Source: Candidatus Zixiibacteriota bacterium (GTDB lineage Bacteria; Electryoneota; B3-LCP). Taken from it: DNA of 49,210 bases. The translations under genes and the position numbers were made by a program. The stretch covers positions 1 to 49,210 of the forward strand of contig QZKQ01000027.1 in the NCBI GenBank assembly GCA_003599535.1, read 5' to 3'. Shown here piece by piece: positions 32,434 to 41,828 of this stretch (position 1 is its first letter; each line of letters starts with the position of its first letter). The notes below the pieces were generated by a model, which was not told the origin of the DNA, made no database searches, and was given only the letters and a program-made list of their open reading frames with translations.

Positions 32434-33287
32434 GAGAAAGCTCCGAAATGAACCAGTTGTACCCCGCGCCGGGTCAGCAGGTCGCGGATTTCCGGGTTGA
32501 TCAAGGCGTCCAATTCTTCCCCCCAGTGGTACCCCCACCCCGTGGCTCGCTGCAGGGCGCCGGTATCTTCGCCGGGATGAACCATCACTTCGGTGACGCC
32601 TTCCGGCAGCCGGGGGATCAATCCCAGCCAAGCCTCCCGGGCGAAGCGGCCACCGGCTTCAAACCCGGCGAAGTGATCGGGGCAGGCCAGGCCGGCGAGC
32701 CGCCACTGCCGGCGGCAGGCGCGGGCCAGGTGGTATACCACGCGCCCCTGCACGCGCCGGGCGGCCGATCCCCTTGCAGGACCGGCGGGGTGGACGGTTT
32801 CCGCCGGAAGGCGCACGGCCCGGATAGCGAACCGTTGGGCCAGCTCCGGCACGAGGGAAGCGATGCCGGGCAGCAGGTGCAGGTGCTGATGGCTGTCCAG
32901 GTGCGTCAAGGGCAGCCCGCTGTCCGCCAGGCGGGCGACCTGGGCTTCCAGTTCCCGGCGCGCCTCGTCCCGGCGGATGCGCCCGGTGAACCACCGGGCG
33001 GCGAAGCCGGTGTGGGAGGCCCACATCCGCCCCTCCCGGTCCACCAGGGAAGGCACCTGTTCCGGTTTAAGGACGGGGCGCTGATCCACCAGGCAGAGGT
33101 GAACGCCGATCCCCAGGCCGGGGCATTCGCGGCACGCCGCGACCGCCTCGGCGAAGGCCGGTCCTCCGGCCAAAATCGTGGTGCTGGTGACGACGCCTTC
33201 ACGGTGCGCCCGCACGATGGCGCGGTTGACCGCCGGATGCAGGCCGCCGTCGTCGGCGTTGACGATCAGCCGGCGAGGCTCAGGCAT
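32430..33287 (-). CDS. YdjC/ChbG/HpnK-family carbohydrate deacetylase
   Basis: 285 aa. Metal-binding motifs: LIVNADDGG (Asp12, Asp13), GIGVHLCLVD, THLDSHQHLHLLPGI and MVHPGED near 240. Family members deacetylate chito-oligosaccharides (ChbG) or an acetylated hopanoid head group (HpnK). It is placed between a DPM1-like GT2 and a GT39 transferase, overlapping both (8 bp and 4 bp). In the ArnC-ArnD-ArnT pathway a polyprenyl-linked amino sugar is deacetylated before transfer, so this protein may play the ArnD-like role although it belongs to a different deacetylase family (inference). Confidence 0.88.
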   Translation of the reverse strand: MPEPRRLIVNADDGGLHPAVNRAIVRAHREGVVTSTTILAGGPAFAEAVAACRECPGLGIGVHLCLVDQRPVLKPEQVPSLVDREGRMWASHTGFAARWFTGRIRRDEARRELEAQVARLADSGLPLTHLDSHQHLHLLPGIASLVPELAQRFAIRAVRLPAETVHPAGPARGSAARRVQGRVVYHLARACRRQWRLAGLACPDHFAGFEAGGRFAREAWLGLIPRLPEGVTEVMVHPGEDTGALQRATGWGYHWGEELDALINPEIRDLLTRRGVQLVHFGAFS

Positions 33288-34005
33288 CGCTTACGTGATT
33301 GCGGTAGTGCTTGCGGTAGTACACCCACAGTTCATCCAGGATCTTCAGAATCACCCCCGGTGTGGCCAGGGTGGATTCCCCCAGGGTGCGGGGGTAGTAC
33401 TTCACGCCCATTTCCCGGATGCGGAACCCGTACTTGCGCGCCTCAATCAGCAACTCGGCGTCAATGAAGGACCCCATGGAGCGCAGCCGGGCCTTCTGCA
33501 GAACTTCCCGCTTGACCAGTTTGAAGGAGAAGTTGACGTCCCGAACCTTCAACCCGAAAAGCAGGCGGATCAGCCAGTTGTAGCAGCGGGAATAAACCTT
33601 GCGCTTCAACGGTTCTTCGCGGTTCAGCCTGTAACCGGTGACGAAGTCGGCGTCGGCCATGAGCGGGACGGCCCGCTTCAGGTCGTTCATGTCAATGGGA
33701 TTGTCGGCGTCGGTGTAGAACACCAGTTGCTTGGTGGCGTTGCTGAAGCCGGTGCGCAGGGCGCCGCCCAGGCGGGTGTTCTTTTCATGGTGGACCACCC
33801 GCACGCCGGGGATCTCCCGGCAGAGCTGCTCGGCGATTTCCCCGGTGCGGTCCCGGGAGGCATCGTTGACCACGATGACTTCCCAGTCGTCGGTGATCTC
33901 GCGCAGTACCGCCACGGAATTTTTCACCGCCCGCTCGATGTTCTCTTCCTCGTTGTAGGCGGGGAGGAAGACCGATACGCTGGGCCGGTACGCGGTTTCA
34001 GGCAT
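33280..34005 (-). CDS. DPM1/ArnC-like GT2 glycosyltransferase
   Basis: 241 aa from ATG 34005 (MPETAYRPSVSVFLPAYNEE); GAGA lies upstream, whereas an earlier ATG at 34053 has no ribosome-binding site. GT2 motifs: VNDASRDRTGEIAE, LGGALRTGF, FYTDADNPID (D-x-D), VTGYRLNREEP, VNFSFKLVKREVL and KYYPRTLGEST. No C-terminal membrane domain, so it is of the soluble DPM1 type. It would make a polyprenyl-phosphate-sugar for the nearby GT39 enzymes (inference). It overlaps both neighbours by 8 bp. Confidence 0.87.
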   Translation of the reverse strand: MPETAYRPSVSVFLPAYNEEENIERAVKNSVAVLREITDDWEVIVVNDASRDRTGEIAEQLCREIPGVRVVHHEKNTRLGGALRTGFSNATKQLVFYTDADNPIDMNDLKRAVPLMADADFVTGYRLNREEPLKRKVYSRCYNWLIRLLFGLKVRDVNFSFKLVKREVLQKARLRSMGSFIDAELLIEARKYGFRIREMGVKYYPRTLGESTLATPGVILKILDELWVYYRKHYRNHVSDA

Positions 34006-35413
34006 GGGTATCTCTGGATGCGTGTTGAGCTTTTCCGGCGGTAAACCGGTCATAGAGCCACAGGGCTGAGACCACCGCCAGGAGGATCATATAGGGATCC
34101 ACGGGGACGCGGTACCGCGTCCCTTCATGGGTCAGCGAATAGAACAGGATGAAATACCCCACCACACTCCATAAAGGCAGCACCACCCCCAGACGTTTCC
34201 AGCCCCAAACCAGGGATACCAGGAACCCGAGCAGCGCCGGCCCATAGGTGATCAACGCCACCAAGTTCAGCATCGGCCCCAGGCCGGGGGAACGCCAGCC
34301 GACCGTCCACTGGAAGCGGATCCAGCACATCTCCAGAAAGAATCCCGGGTTGGCGGTGATGAAGCGGATCCCGGCGTCGGTCAGGATCTGGTTGCGCTCG
34401 ATCTCCCCCTGCTCGGGCGTAAACTCCGGATAACCTAAAATATACTCGTGATATTTCAGTTTGTCCAGTTTTTCAGCGGAAAATTTTACCCCCTCGGCCG
34501 CCAATTCATCCTCGATAAAGTAGGGATTGTTGCGCATCCAGATGTTGTACCCACCGCGGGTGGACATCAGCATCAGGCGGTCGTGCAGCTTCGAGTTGCG
34601 GTAAATCCAGGGGGCCTGCACGAGGGCAAAGGCCAGCAGGGCCAGGGCGGCGTATCCCCAGCGCCGCTTATCCTTCAGGAAGAGCCCCACGAACAGCGCC
34701 ATGAAGGGGAAGAAGGCGATGAGGAAAGAGCGCGTCAGGGTGAAGGCGGAAAAGGACGCGCCCAAGGCCACGGCCCAACCCCAGTGCGGCTTCTCCCGAA
34801 GCCGGAAATAGGCCCAGAAGCCCAGCGCCAGGGTGGTAAGCAGCAGGGCCTCGGCCATCAGGATGCGGGAGTAGAAGACGAAATGGGGATAAAAGCAGAC
34901 CCCCAGCGCCGCCAGAGCCCCCACTTTGGGATTGAACGCGCGCTTGCCGATGTCGTACACCAGCCAAACCAGCAGCACGCCCAGGAAAACGTGCACCATG
35001 CGCCACCAGAAGAAGCGGTCTCCGAAGGCCAGGTACATCCCGGCGGAAAGCAACGGGTAGAGCGGTTCGAAAAAGGAGTTGGGTTTGCCCCAGGGCACCA
35101 TGCCATAAAGGTAGCCGCTGGAATCCCAGACCGCGCAGAGGGAATCGTGGAAGGCGGGATAGAATCCCGGGGGACGGGTGTGCTGCTCGCGGAATTCCAC
35201 GTAGGGTCCCCGGGGCACCGAGGGAACGCCCAGGAGGCCATCGTCCACCAGGGCCCGGGCCAGGGAGTAGTAGGTGTTCTGGTCCCGGAAGGGCAGGCTG
35301 ATGTCATTTCCCAGGGGGAGGATGACCGCCAGCCGCACCAGGAAGGCCAGGGTCAAAATGAGGCCCACCCGGGATGGTTCGTGCGCCCACAATGTCTTCA
35401 GCCGCCCTGTCAT
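33998..35413 (-). CDS. GT39-type integral membrane glycosyltransferase
   Basis: 471 aa with about ten membrane helices. The first loop after helix 1 reads LPFRDQNTYYSLARALVDDG (Asp44). It shares with the protein at 30961-32433 the blocks FFEPLYPLLSAGM, STRGGYNIWMRNN and YRVPVDPYMILLAVVSA, so the two are paralogues. Probably transfers a sugar from polyprenyl phosphate on the periplasmic face. The ATG overlaps the previous stop by 4 bp (35410-35413), and its own 3' end overlaps the DPM1-like gene by 8 bp, consistent with a donor-transferase pair. The acceptor is unknown. Confidence 0.87.
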   Translation of the reverse strand: MTGRLKTLWAHEPSRVGLILTLAFLVRLAVILPLGNDISLPFRDQNTYYSLARALVDDGLLGVPSVPRGPYVEFREQHTRPPGFYPAFHDSLCAVWDSSGYLYGMVPWGKPNSFFEPLYPLLSAGMYLAFGDRFFWWRMVHVFLGVLLVWLVYDIGKRAFNPKVGALAALGVCFYPHFVFYSRILMAEALLLTTLALGFWAYFRLREKPHWGWAVALGASFSAFTLTRSFLIAFFPFMALFVGLFLKDKRRWGYAALALLAFALVQAPWIYRNSKLHDRLMLMSTRGGYNIWMRNNPYFIEDELAAEGVKFSAEKLDKLKYHEYILGYPEFTPEQGEIERNQILTDAGIRFITANPGFFLEMCWIRFQWTVGWRSPGLGPMLNLVALITYGPALLGFLVSLVWGWKRLGVVLPLWSVVGYFILFYSLTHEGTRYRVPVDPYMILLAVVSALWLYDRFTAGKAQHASRDTHA

Positions 35414-36939
35414 GCCTCACGTTTCCCGTTAACCATGTGATGTTCCTTGCCGAACAGGCGCAGGATCCAGGTGCGCAGCGCCCGTTCCGTCTTGATCTCC
35501 TGCACTCCCCGAGCCACGTTGCGGGCCGAACGCAGCACCTTCAGCGGGTGGAAGAGCGCCTTGGTGCCGTAGAAGGCGGCGTACCCAGCATACTTCAGGA
35601 GGATGATCTGCCGGTCGCTGATGTGGCGGGAGTAGGATTTGGACACCAGCAGGTCGCCGTGCGGCGTCAGCCCGTCGAAGAACTGGTCGCCGACGTGAAC
35701 CAGGCCGTCCTGCTCCAGCCGCTCGATCAGTTTGGAACCCGGCAGCGGCGAAAAGACGGAAAAGACCACTTCATCCACCCCCATGGCGGCCAGGCGCACC
35801 ATGAGCCGGATGGAGCGCAGGACGTCGCTGATGCGCTCGTCGGGCAGACCCAGCATGAAGTAGCAGGCGAGGCGCATGCGCTTGCGGGTCGCCAGCCGCG
35901 CCGCCCGGACCACTGCGGCCAGGTCCAGATGCTTCTGCATGACCTCCTTCAGGATGCGGGGTGACCCGGATTCCGCCGCGATGGTGATATGGGTGCACCC
36001 GGAGGCGATCATCAGGTCCAGGGTCTCCTCGACGATGCTTTCGGCGCGCACCCCGTTGGAGGTCTGCCAGATAATGTTCAGCTGGCGGGCGATCAGCTCA
36101 CGGCAGAATTCCTGCACCCACTTCATGCTGGTGGTCAGGCTTTCATCTTCGAAGTGGATCTCTTCCACTCCGAACTGCCGGTGCAGGCTTTCGATCTCGT
36201 CCACCACGTTTTTCGGCGAGCGGGCCCGCCAGCGCCGCCGCCAGATCTGTGGAGTGTTGCAGAAGGTGCAGCCATAGGGACAACCACGGGTGGCGATCAT
36301 GGTCGTCCACAGCGCGCGGTTGGCACTGCCGTGCGGTTCCCGGGCGGCGAAATAGTTGGCCATGGGCAGCAGATCCCGCCGGGGGAAGGGAATATCGTCC
36401 AGGTTCTGCACGAAGCGGTGCTTGGGGTTGATGACGATTTCCCCCTCGCGGCGATAGGCCAGGCCATCTATGCTTTCCCAGCTTTCGCCTGCCTCAAGGG
36501 CTTCCACCAGGTCCCGGAAGGTCAGCTCCCCTTCCGACAGCACCACGAAATCCACTTCCCGCCGGGACATGGTCTGCCGGGTCATGACCGTGGGATGCGC
36601 TCCGCCGAAGACCACCACGACGTCGGGGTTCTTCTCCTTCACCCGCCGGGCGATTTCCGCGGCGACGGCGAAGGCGAAAGTGTAGAGATTGGAGATGCCC
36701 ACGATGCGGGTATCGGGAGGGATGGCCGCCAGGATCTCCGCGAAGGTCATGCCGCGCAACAGGTGCTCGCGCCAGGGAAAAATCTGGTGGTATCTCTCTC
36801 CCACCGCGTCAATGATCTTCACCGGGTGGCGGGAATCCAGCGCCGCGGCCAGGTATCCCAGGCCCAGGGGAGGAACCACGCCGGCGGTTTCCTGAGTCTT
36901 GGAAAAATTCTGGGGAGGACTGATCAGGGTTATCTGCAC
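35410..36939 (-). CDS. B12-binding-type radical SAM protein
   Basis: 509 aa from GTG 36939 (then QITLISPPQNF), chosen because GGAAAG lies 9 nt upstream and family members start with this strand; an upstream frame to 37056 would overlap the previous gene. B12-type domain: VVPPLGLGYLAAALDS and VVFGGAHPTVMTRQT. Fe-S motif Cys220, Cys224, Cys227 (RGCPYGCTFCNTP), then FEDESLTTS, TSNGVRAE, AAESGSPRILKEV and MLGLPDERISDVL. It is a separate subfamily from the tandem five but shares the SGSPRI and GLPDE blocks. The C-terminus contains KALFHPLKVLRSARNV. It lies among GT39 genes, so its substrate may be the polyprenyl-linked sugar or its acceptor (inference). Confidence 0.86.
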   Translation of the reverse strand: MQITLISPPQNFSKTQETAGVVPPLGLGYLAAALDSRHPVKIIDAVGERYHQIFPWREHLLRGMTFAEILAAIPPDTRIVGISNLYTFAFAVAAEIARRVKEKNPDVVVVFGGAHPTVMTRQTMSRREVDFVVLSEGELTFRDLVEALEAGESWESIDGLAYRREGEIVINPKHRFVQNLDDIPFPRRDLLPMANYFAAREPHGSANRALWTTMIATRGCPYGCTFCNTPQIWRRRWRARSPKNVVDEIESLHRQFGVEEIHFEDESLTTSMKWVQEFCRELIARQLNIIWQTSNGVRAESIVEETLDLMIASGCTHITIAAESGSPRILKEVMQKHLDLAAVVRAARLATRKRMRLACYFMLGLPDERISDVLRSIRLMVRLAAMGVDEVVFSVFSPLPGSKLIERLEQDGLVHVGDQFFDGLTPHGDLLVSKSYSRHISDRQIILLKYAGYAAFYGTKALFHPLKVLRSARNVARGVQEIKTERALRTWILRLFGKEHHMVNGKREA

Positions 36940-36988
36940 GGTGGTTTGCTTTCCGGTGAATCGGGATATCCGCCGACAGGGGCGCGCC

Positions 36989-38434
36989 TTACTTGCTGAT
37001 CTCGCCCCAGTCGAACCCGGTGAATCCCAGGCCCAGGGCGGATCCAAAGTCCACATAAATTTCCAGGACCCAGCCGATGAGGCAAAAAGCCAGCAGGCTT
37101 AAGGCCACAGCCGGCGCCGGGCGGCGCAGGACGCCGGGCACCTTCAGATCATCGAGCATGGCGGGGAGCTGCGTGAGGGCGTATCCCGCCAGGACCAGGA
37201 AGAGGGGGATCAGCGGCATGCGATTTCGGCTGAATCCGTAATATACGAAGGTCACGGCCAGGTTGTACAGGATCAGGATCAGCAGGTTCTTCATCGAATG
37301 GAAGTACCGCTTCCAGGCGTACACCATACCCCAGATCGCCAGGGGCAGCACGAGGTAGATCCAGGGGCCGAAGAAAAACAGCACGAAGGCAGTCTGCCAG
37401 CGCGGCGCCTTGCCCCAGTACCCCGCCATGATCCACCAGGCGTACTCCCGGTCCACGCCGAAGAAGTTCCACTGCATGCGCACCCCTTTGAAGGCAAACA
37501 GCAGCGGATGTTCCTTGATCCAGTTGACGGCGATGTCCCGGGTCAATTGATCCCGTTCCAGTTCGGTTAACATCCAGCCCTGCAGCCCCTTGGTGTAGGA
37601 GGTGTCTTCGAGGCTGTAGTTGTTCAGGATATAGCTGAAGGGATTGTGGTTGTACTGGAACAGGTCCACGCCCGACTTGGTGGTCAACAGGGGCGTCCCG
37701 AAGACTCGCTGGTTGCGCGCCATCCAGGGCAGCAGCACCATCCAGAAGGCCGCCGCGAAGGCCGCCAGCTTGGGGAGGTGCTTCAGGCGATCCCGGGAAA
37801 ACAGCAGGTACAGCCCCGCCAGAAACAGGGGGAACTGAAACAGCACCGTGCGCGTCAGCGTGGCCAGTCCCAGCAGCACCCCGGCGATAACCGCATCCTG
37901 ATACCGCCCCCGCGGCACTTCCAGCAGGTAATACACCCCCCCCGTGAGCAGCAGGGTGAACAGGGTCTCCGTCATGACCATGTCGTTGAACCCCCAGGCA
38001 GCCGGGTATAGGGCGTAAAGCAGGCCGGCCCAGACACCCACCTTGCGGGAGACGACCTTCCGGCCCAGGTGGAAGGTTATCACCGCGATGGCGGCGCCCA
38101 TAAGGGTTTGGATCAGACGGACGGCCAGCAGATTGCCGGGTCCGAAGAGATAGTACACTAGGTACAGGAATAGGGGATATACCGGCGGCCGGCTGGCGCT
38201 GATTCGCCCCTTCACCCGCAATTCGCCGGAGTTCAGCAGGCTCAGACCGCTCTCGTGGTAGCCCAGCATGTCGGCCACCAGGTTGACCGTGGGATGCCAC
38301 AGCACCCAGGCTACGCGGAACGCCAAGGCCAGGAAGAAGAGCTTCCACAGGAAGCGGGGATCGGCCGCCATCGCTTCGGCCCAGCGGTCCAGGCGCTGGT
38401 ACCAACGTCGCAATGGAGGAAGGGGTATTCTCAT
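36989..38434 (-). CDS. GT39-type integral membrane glycosyltransferase
   Basis: 481 aa, about ten to eleven membrane helices. The first loop reads NLVADMLGYHESGLSLLNSG (Asp55, Glu61), followed by SASRPPVYPLFLYLVYYLFG, MVMTETLFTLLLTGG and TLTRTVLFQFPLF. The late block TKSGVDLFQYNHNPF parallels the TKGGRNLWEYNN block of the 30961 gene. It would use polyprenyl-phosphate sugars in the periplasm. It ends in FTGFDWGEISK, which is not seen in its paralogues. Its ATG overlaps the previous stop by 4 bp (38431-38434); 49 bp separate it from the radical SAM gene downstream. Confidence 0.87.
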   Translation of the reverse strand: MRIPLPPLRRWYQRLDRWAEAMAADPRFLWKLFFLALAFRVAWVLWHPTVNLVADMLGYHESGLSLLNSGELRVKGRISASRPPVYPLFLYLVYYLFGPGNLLAVRLIQTLMGAAIAVITFHLGRKVVSRKVGVWAGLLYALYPAAWGFNDMVMTETLFTLLLTGGVYYLLEVPRGRYQDAVIAGVLLGLATLTRTVLFQFPLFLAGLYLLFSRDRLKHLPKLAAFAAAFWMVLLPWMARNQRVFGTPLLTTKSGVDLFQYNHNPFSYILNNYSLEDTSYTKGLQGWMLTELERDQLTRDIAVNWIKEHPLLFAFKGVRMQWNFFGVDREYAWWIMAGYWGKAPRWQTAFVLFFFGPWIYLVLPLAIWGMVYAWKRYFHSMKNLLILILYNLAVTFVYYGFSRNRMPLIPLFLVLAGYALTQLPAMLDDLKVPGVLRRPAPAVALSLLAFCLIGWVLEIYVDFGSALGLGFTGFDWGEISK

Positions 38435-40014
38435 GGCCTCTGGCCCTCCGGCTGGCGTTGGAAGTACACGGCGGCGACTTTACCCTTCTGCAGCGTATCC
38501 ACAGCCGCATATCCGGCCTGGCGCAATTCCAGCGGCAGATTCTCCCAGAACACCCATCGCCGGGGTTTATCCGAAAACATGACCTCCAGGGAATCCAGCG
38601 TCATCATCCAAATGCCTTCCGGCGGAGGTTGCAAGTCCGCCAGGGAACGGATCTGTTCACCCGGGCGCAGGTACTGCCGGCCCCAGTACCCGGGTATTTC
38701 ACCCTTGAAGTACATATATTCCGGCAGCGACCGGTTGTGATATACCAGGGAGGTGTAATAGGTGCAGACGCGATGATAGGTTTGGGAATAGTGAATGATG
38801 ACGTCCCCCGGCTGTAACCGGGCCTCCACGGAATCGGTAACGGTGGAAAAAAAGTGGCCTTCGCCCGGCTCTGCATGGGGATACGAACGCATGTACCCGT
38901 AGTAGTCGTGCATTTCATAGTAATCAAAGAAGTAGTATCCCAGGGAAAACAGCATCATAAAGGCCAGACCAATCAGGCCGAACCTCCGCAGCCGGGATTT
39001 GGCGGCCAGCCATCCGGCGATAACCAGAGCCAGAAACAGGGGTTGAATGAACAGAACGTAGCGCCAATTCAGCAGGGAGTTACCCAGAATCGAGAAACCC
39101 ATAATTCCGAGGTAGACCAGTCCCCAGATGATGGCCAAGGCCCGGAGTTCGCGACGGCCCCGCGATAGAATCACAGCCAAGGCCAGACCGACCAGAAAGA
39201 CGGCATTGACCAGCAAAGTGAGCCAATAGGTATCGCGGAAATCCGTTCCTGACCCCATGCGCACCAGGGTCATGAACCAGTCATACCAATACATTTCGGT
39301 AATCCAAAACTCCTCGCGAACCGACGAATACCGGGTCAAGGCCGGAATCAGCCATGCGGCCATTCCTAAAAGAAACGGCACGTGCGCCAAGGCTGGCCGG
39401 ATCATCCTTCGCCATTTGAATTCGCGATACCAGAAAACCGCTATGGCTTCGGCCACGACCAGCAGGGGCCAGAGCAGGTAGATGTAAAATCCCAGCAGGT
39501 TGGCAACGGACATCAACAACCAATATCCCCAGCGGTCCGTCTTCAGCCCCTTCAGCAAACCGTACACGGAAACCAGCATCAGCACCGGCTGGAGATTGAA
39601 CATGCGCACGAACTGTGAAAAGAACACCAGAGGCATGGAAATCGCACAGGCTAATCCCAACATCCAGCCAAGGCGGCGATCCCACAGTTCTTTACCCACC
39701 ACGTACGCCATGGGCGCAGTCAAGGCGCCCAGCAGGGCCGCCAGCAGGCGGTACCACTGGTGGCTGGAGGAAAGCGACATCCAAGCCTTGACGATCCAGG
39801 GAAAGAGAGGGGGAAAATTATCGGTCTTGCAGAACTCCCAGATCTCCGCATAGGACTGATGGCGCAGCAGCAGCAGCACCGCCTCGTCGAAGGTGTAATC
39901 CAGGTCGAAAAGGCGGAGCAGACGGATTCCCAGCGCCAGTACGTATAAGGCCACCAGCGGTCCCAGAGCACTCTGTCCCCTAGGGAAGGGATGCTTTTCC
40001 TCTGCTATCGCCAT
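38431..40014 (-). CDS. GT39-like membrane glycosyltransferase with soluble C-terminal region
   Basis: 527 aa from ATG 40014 (MAIAEEKHPF); the upstream frame to 40158 has no ribosome-binding site. The first helix is followed by DLDYTFDEAVLLLL (Asp43-Glu44, the catalytic DE of PMT-type enzymes), then DNFPPLFPWIVKAW and AYVVGKELWDRRLGW. After about ten helices, the last 150 residues are soluble: RLQPGDVIIHYSQTYHRV, YHNRSLPEYMYF, GYWGRQYLRPGEQIRSLADL. The same architecture is found in the next protein upstream (40106-41809), so the two form a paralogous pair. The extra domain probably faces the periplasm and may bind the acceptor (inference). Confidence 0.82.
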   Translation of the reverse strand: MAIAEEKHPFPRGQSALGPLVALYVLALGIRLLRLFDLDYTFDEAVLLLLRHQSYAEIWEFCKTDNFPPLFPWIVKAWMSLSSSHQWYRLLAALLGALTAPMAYVVGKELWDRRLGWMLGLACAISMPLVFFSQFVRMFNLQPVLMLVSVYGLLKGLKTDRWGYWLLMSVANLLGFYIYLLWPLLVVAEAIAVFWYREFKWRRMIRPALAHVPFLLGMAAWLIPALTRYSSVREEFWITEMYWYDWFMTLVRMGSGTDFRDTYWLTLLVNAVFLVGLALAVILSRGRRELRALAIIWGLVYLGIMGFSILGNSLLNWRYVLFIQPLFLALVIAGWLAAKSRLRRFGLIGLAFMMLFSLGYYFFDYYEMHDYYGYMRSYPHAEPGEGHFFSTVTDSVEARLQPGDVIIHYSQTYHRVCTYYTSLVYHNRSLPEYMYFKGEIPGYWGRQYLRPGEQIRSLADLQPPPEGIWMMTLDSLEVMFSDKPRRWVFWENLPLELRQAGYAAVDTLQKGKVAAVYFQRQPEGQRP

Positions 40015-40105
40015 GCGTAGGATTGCCTGTGAGGTTGCGAATAGGCCTTCTGGCCACGGTTGAAGGGCCGGATATCCGGGGCCATTTCCTCCATGCCTGA
40101 TCCCA

Positions 40106-41809
40106 TCACCGCTGCCGCAGTTTGTGGCCGATGCTGAAACTGAGATTGGACAAGTCAATGACTCCCGCCGTCTGCACAGAATCAGAGGGATTAATCCGCC
40201 GGAAATGCACCGCGGTTATCCCGGCGATGCCGATGGCGTCATCGGGGCGGTAGCCGGTATCGTACAATTCCCGGGGAAGATCCTCCTTCTTGATCCAGGG
40301 TTGTGCCTGATTACGGATGAATTCCGCTACGGGAGTATTGTAGGCCAGGTGATCTGGGGGTCCCCAAGTGATCACCCAAAGGCTCTCCGGCAGGGGATCC
40401 AGATCTTTCAGGCTGGCCAAACGTTCATGCGGTTTAAGGTATTGTTGACCACAGAAGATGGGCACCTCTTCCACCGAGTAGATGTATTCGGGCAGAGCCC
40501 GCTCATTGTAATAGATGGAAGGGAAAAAGCTCAAGCTGCGAATTACATCGCGGGAGTAGTGGATGATGATTTCACCCGGTTTCCATCTCTCTTTCATGGC
40601 CGCAGCCATGCGGGAGCTGGAATGCCCATCTTCCTGGACATGGCTGCGATAGAAAACGTGGTAGCGAAATTCATCATTCACGCCGATGAAGTGCGTATGG
40701 TAATGGATTTGCGTCCATACCAGGGACAGGAATATCCAAAGGATTCCCAGGCGACGCCACAGAGGACGGACGGTCTCCAACCATCCATAAAAGGCCAGGT
40801 AAAAGTAAAGCGGCAGAAGAAACAGCAGGTAACGGTCAAAAATGAGAGTGCTTCCGGTGAAGGACTTGACGATGATGATACCCAGGCTGATGAAGACAAT
40901 AGCTGCCAGGGCGAATTGTGGGGCTTTTTTGTACCCGCTTTTAACCCCCAGCACAAATCCGACCATCAGCGGGAAATTCAGAATCACCAACCACAACTGT
41001 TCAAGTCGAAAACTATCGCCGGTACCGAGGTAGGTTATCGCGTTAAAGATGGACCGGAGGTCGGCTTTTTCGCTGATGTAACTTTGGTGGACGCTATAGC
41101 GGGTCAGCAGGGTTCCCACCCAGAAGAGCATCAGCATGACTGCCGGCGACTGGGTAACGAGCGGCCGCAGGTATTTGCGCCAACCGCGGCGATAAAACCA
41201 CACCAGGATCAGGAATTCGGAAAAAATAACGAAGAGGGAAAAGAGAAAGGAGTAGAATCCAGCGGTATTGGCCACCGCGACCAGGATCCAGGCTTTCCAT
41301 TCATTGGTGCGCAAAGCGCGCAGGAAGGCATAGTACGAGACAGTGACCGCCAGGATGTACAGCGTATACATGCGAACGACCTGGGAAAAATACGTCACCG
41401 GCAAGGATAAAGCGATGGCCAAACCGAGGAGAAGCCCCAGTTTCCGGCTATGGGATTCCTTCCCCAGGAGATAGGCCATCGGAGCGATGGCGGCTCCCAG
41501 CAGGGCGCTAAGAAGGCGCAGCCAATTGGGGTCATTGCTGATCAGACTCCAGATCTTCAATAACCAAGAGTAAAGGGGGGGGAAGTTCTCCAGTTTATTG
41601 AATTCCCAGATTCCCGCAAACGATAGATTGAGCTGCAGAATAATGGCGATTTCGTCGAACCAGACATCGAGCCGGCGTATGGTGGGTAAAGTGATTACCA
41701 GGCTGAAAAGAAATAAGCCGAGGAGTATGACAACATCTTTGACCGCGTTCCGATCCTGAGTTCGATACGGGTCACTATTAGTTCGATGCTTATGTAGATT
41801 TAGAGACAT
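40106..41809 (-). CDS. GT39-like membrane glycosyltransferase with soluble C-terminal region
   Basis: 567 aa from ATG 41809 (MSLNLHKHRT), with TTGGA upstream; an ATG at 41860 is possible but has no ribosome-binding site. Catalytic DE in LDVWFDEIAIIL (Asp52-Glu53), then LENFPPLYSWLLKIW, AYLLGKESHSRKLG, about ten helices and a soluble tail with RWKPGEIIIHYSRDV, YYNERALPEYIYS and CGQQYLKPHERLASLKDLD. These blocks match the paralogue downstream (38431-40014). Base composition is intermediate (near 50 % GC), between the backbone and the AT-rich block at 41.9-44.8 kb. It would transfer a polyprenyl-P-linked sugar in the periplasm. Confidence 0.82.
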   Translation of the reverse strand: MSLNLHKHRTNSDPYRTQDRNAVKDVVILLGLFLFSLVITLPTIRRLDVWFDEIAIILQLNLSFAGIWEFNKLENFPPLYSWLLKIWSLISNDPNWLRLLSALLGAAIAPMAYLLGKESHSRKLGLLLGLAIALSLPVTYFSQVVRMYTLYILAVTVSYYAFLRALRTNEWKAWILVAVANTAGFYSFLFSLFVIFSEFLILVWFYRRGWRKYLRPLVTQSPAVMLMLFWVGTLLTRYSVHQSYISEKADLRSIFNAITYLGTGDSFRLEQLWLVILNFPLMVGFVLGVKSGYKKAPQFALAAIVFISLGIIIVKSFTGSTLIFDRYLLFLLPLYFYLAFYGWLETVRPLWRRLGILWIFLSLVWTQIHYHTHFIGVNDEFRYHVFYRSHVQEDGHSSSRMAAAMKERWKPGEIIIHYSRDVIRSLSFFPSIYYNERALPEYIYSVEEVPIFCGQQYLKPHERLASLKDLDPLPESLWVITWGPPDHLAYNTPVAEFIRNQAQPWIKKEDLPRELYDTGYRPDDAIGIAGITAVHFRRINPSDSVQTAGVIDLSNLSFSIGHKLRQR

Positions 41810-41828
41810 TCGGAATCCAAGGACAGGT

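Noticed and set aside
32434-32631. N-terminal extension of the GT39-type protein ending at 30961.
   Set aside because: It translates the antisense-like shadow of the deacetylase gene (Arg/Pro/Gly-rich). The GTG at 32433 has a ribosome-binding site and overlaps the deacetylase stop.
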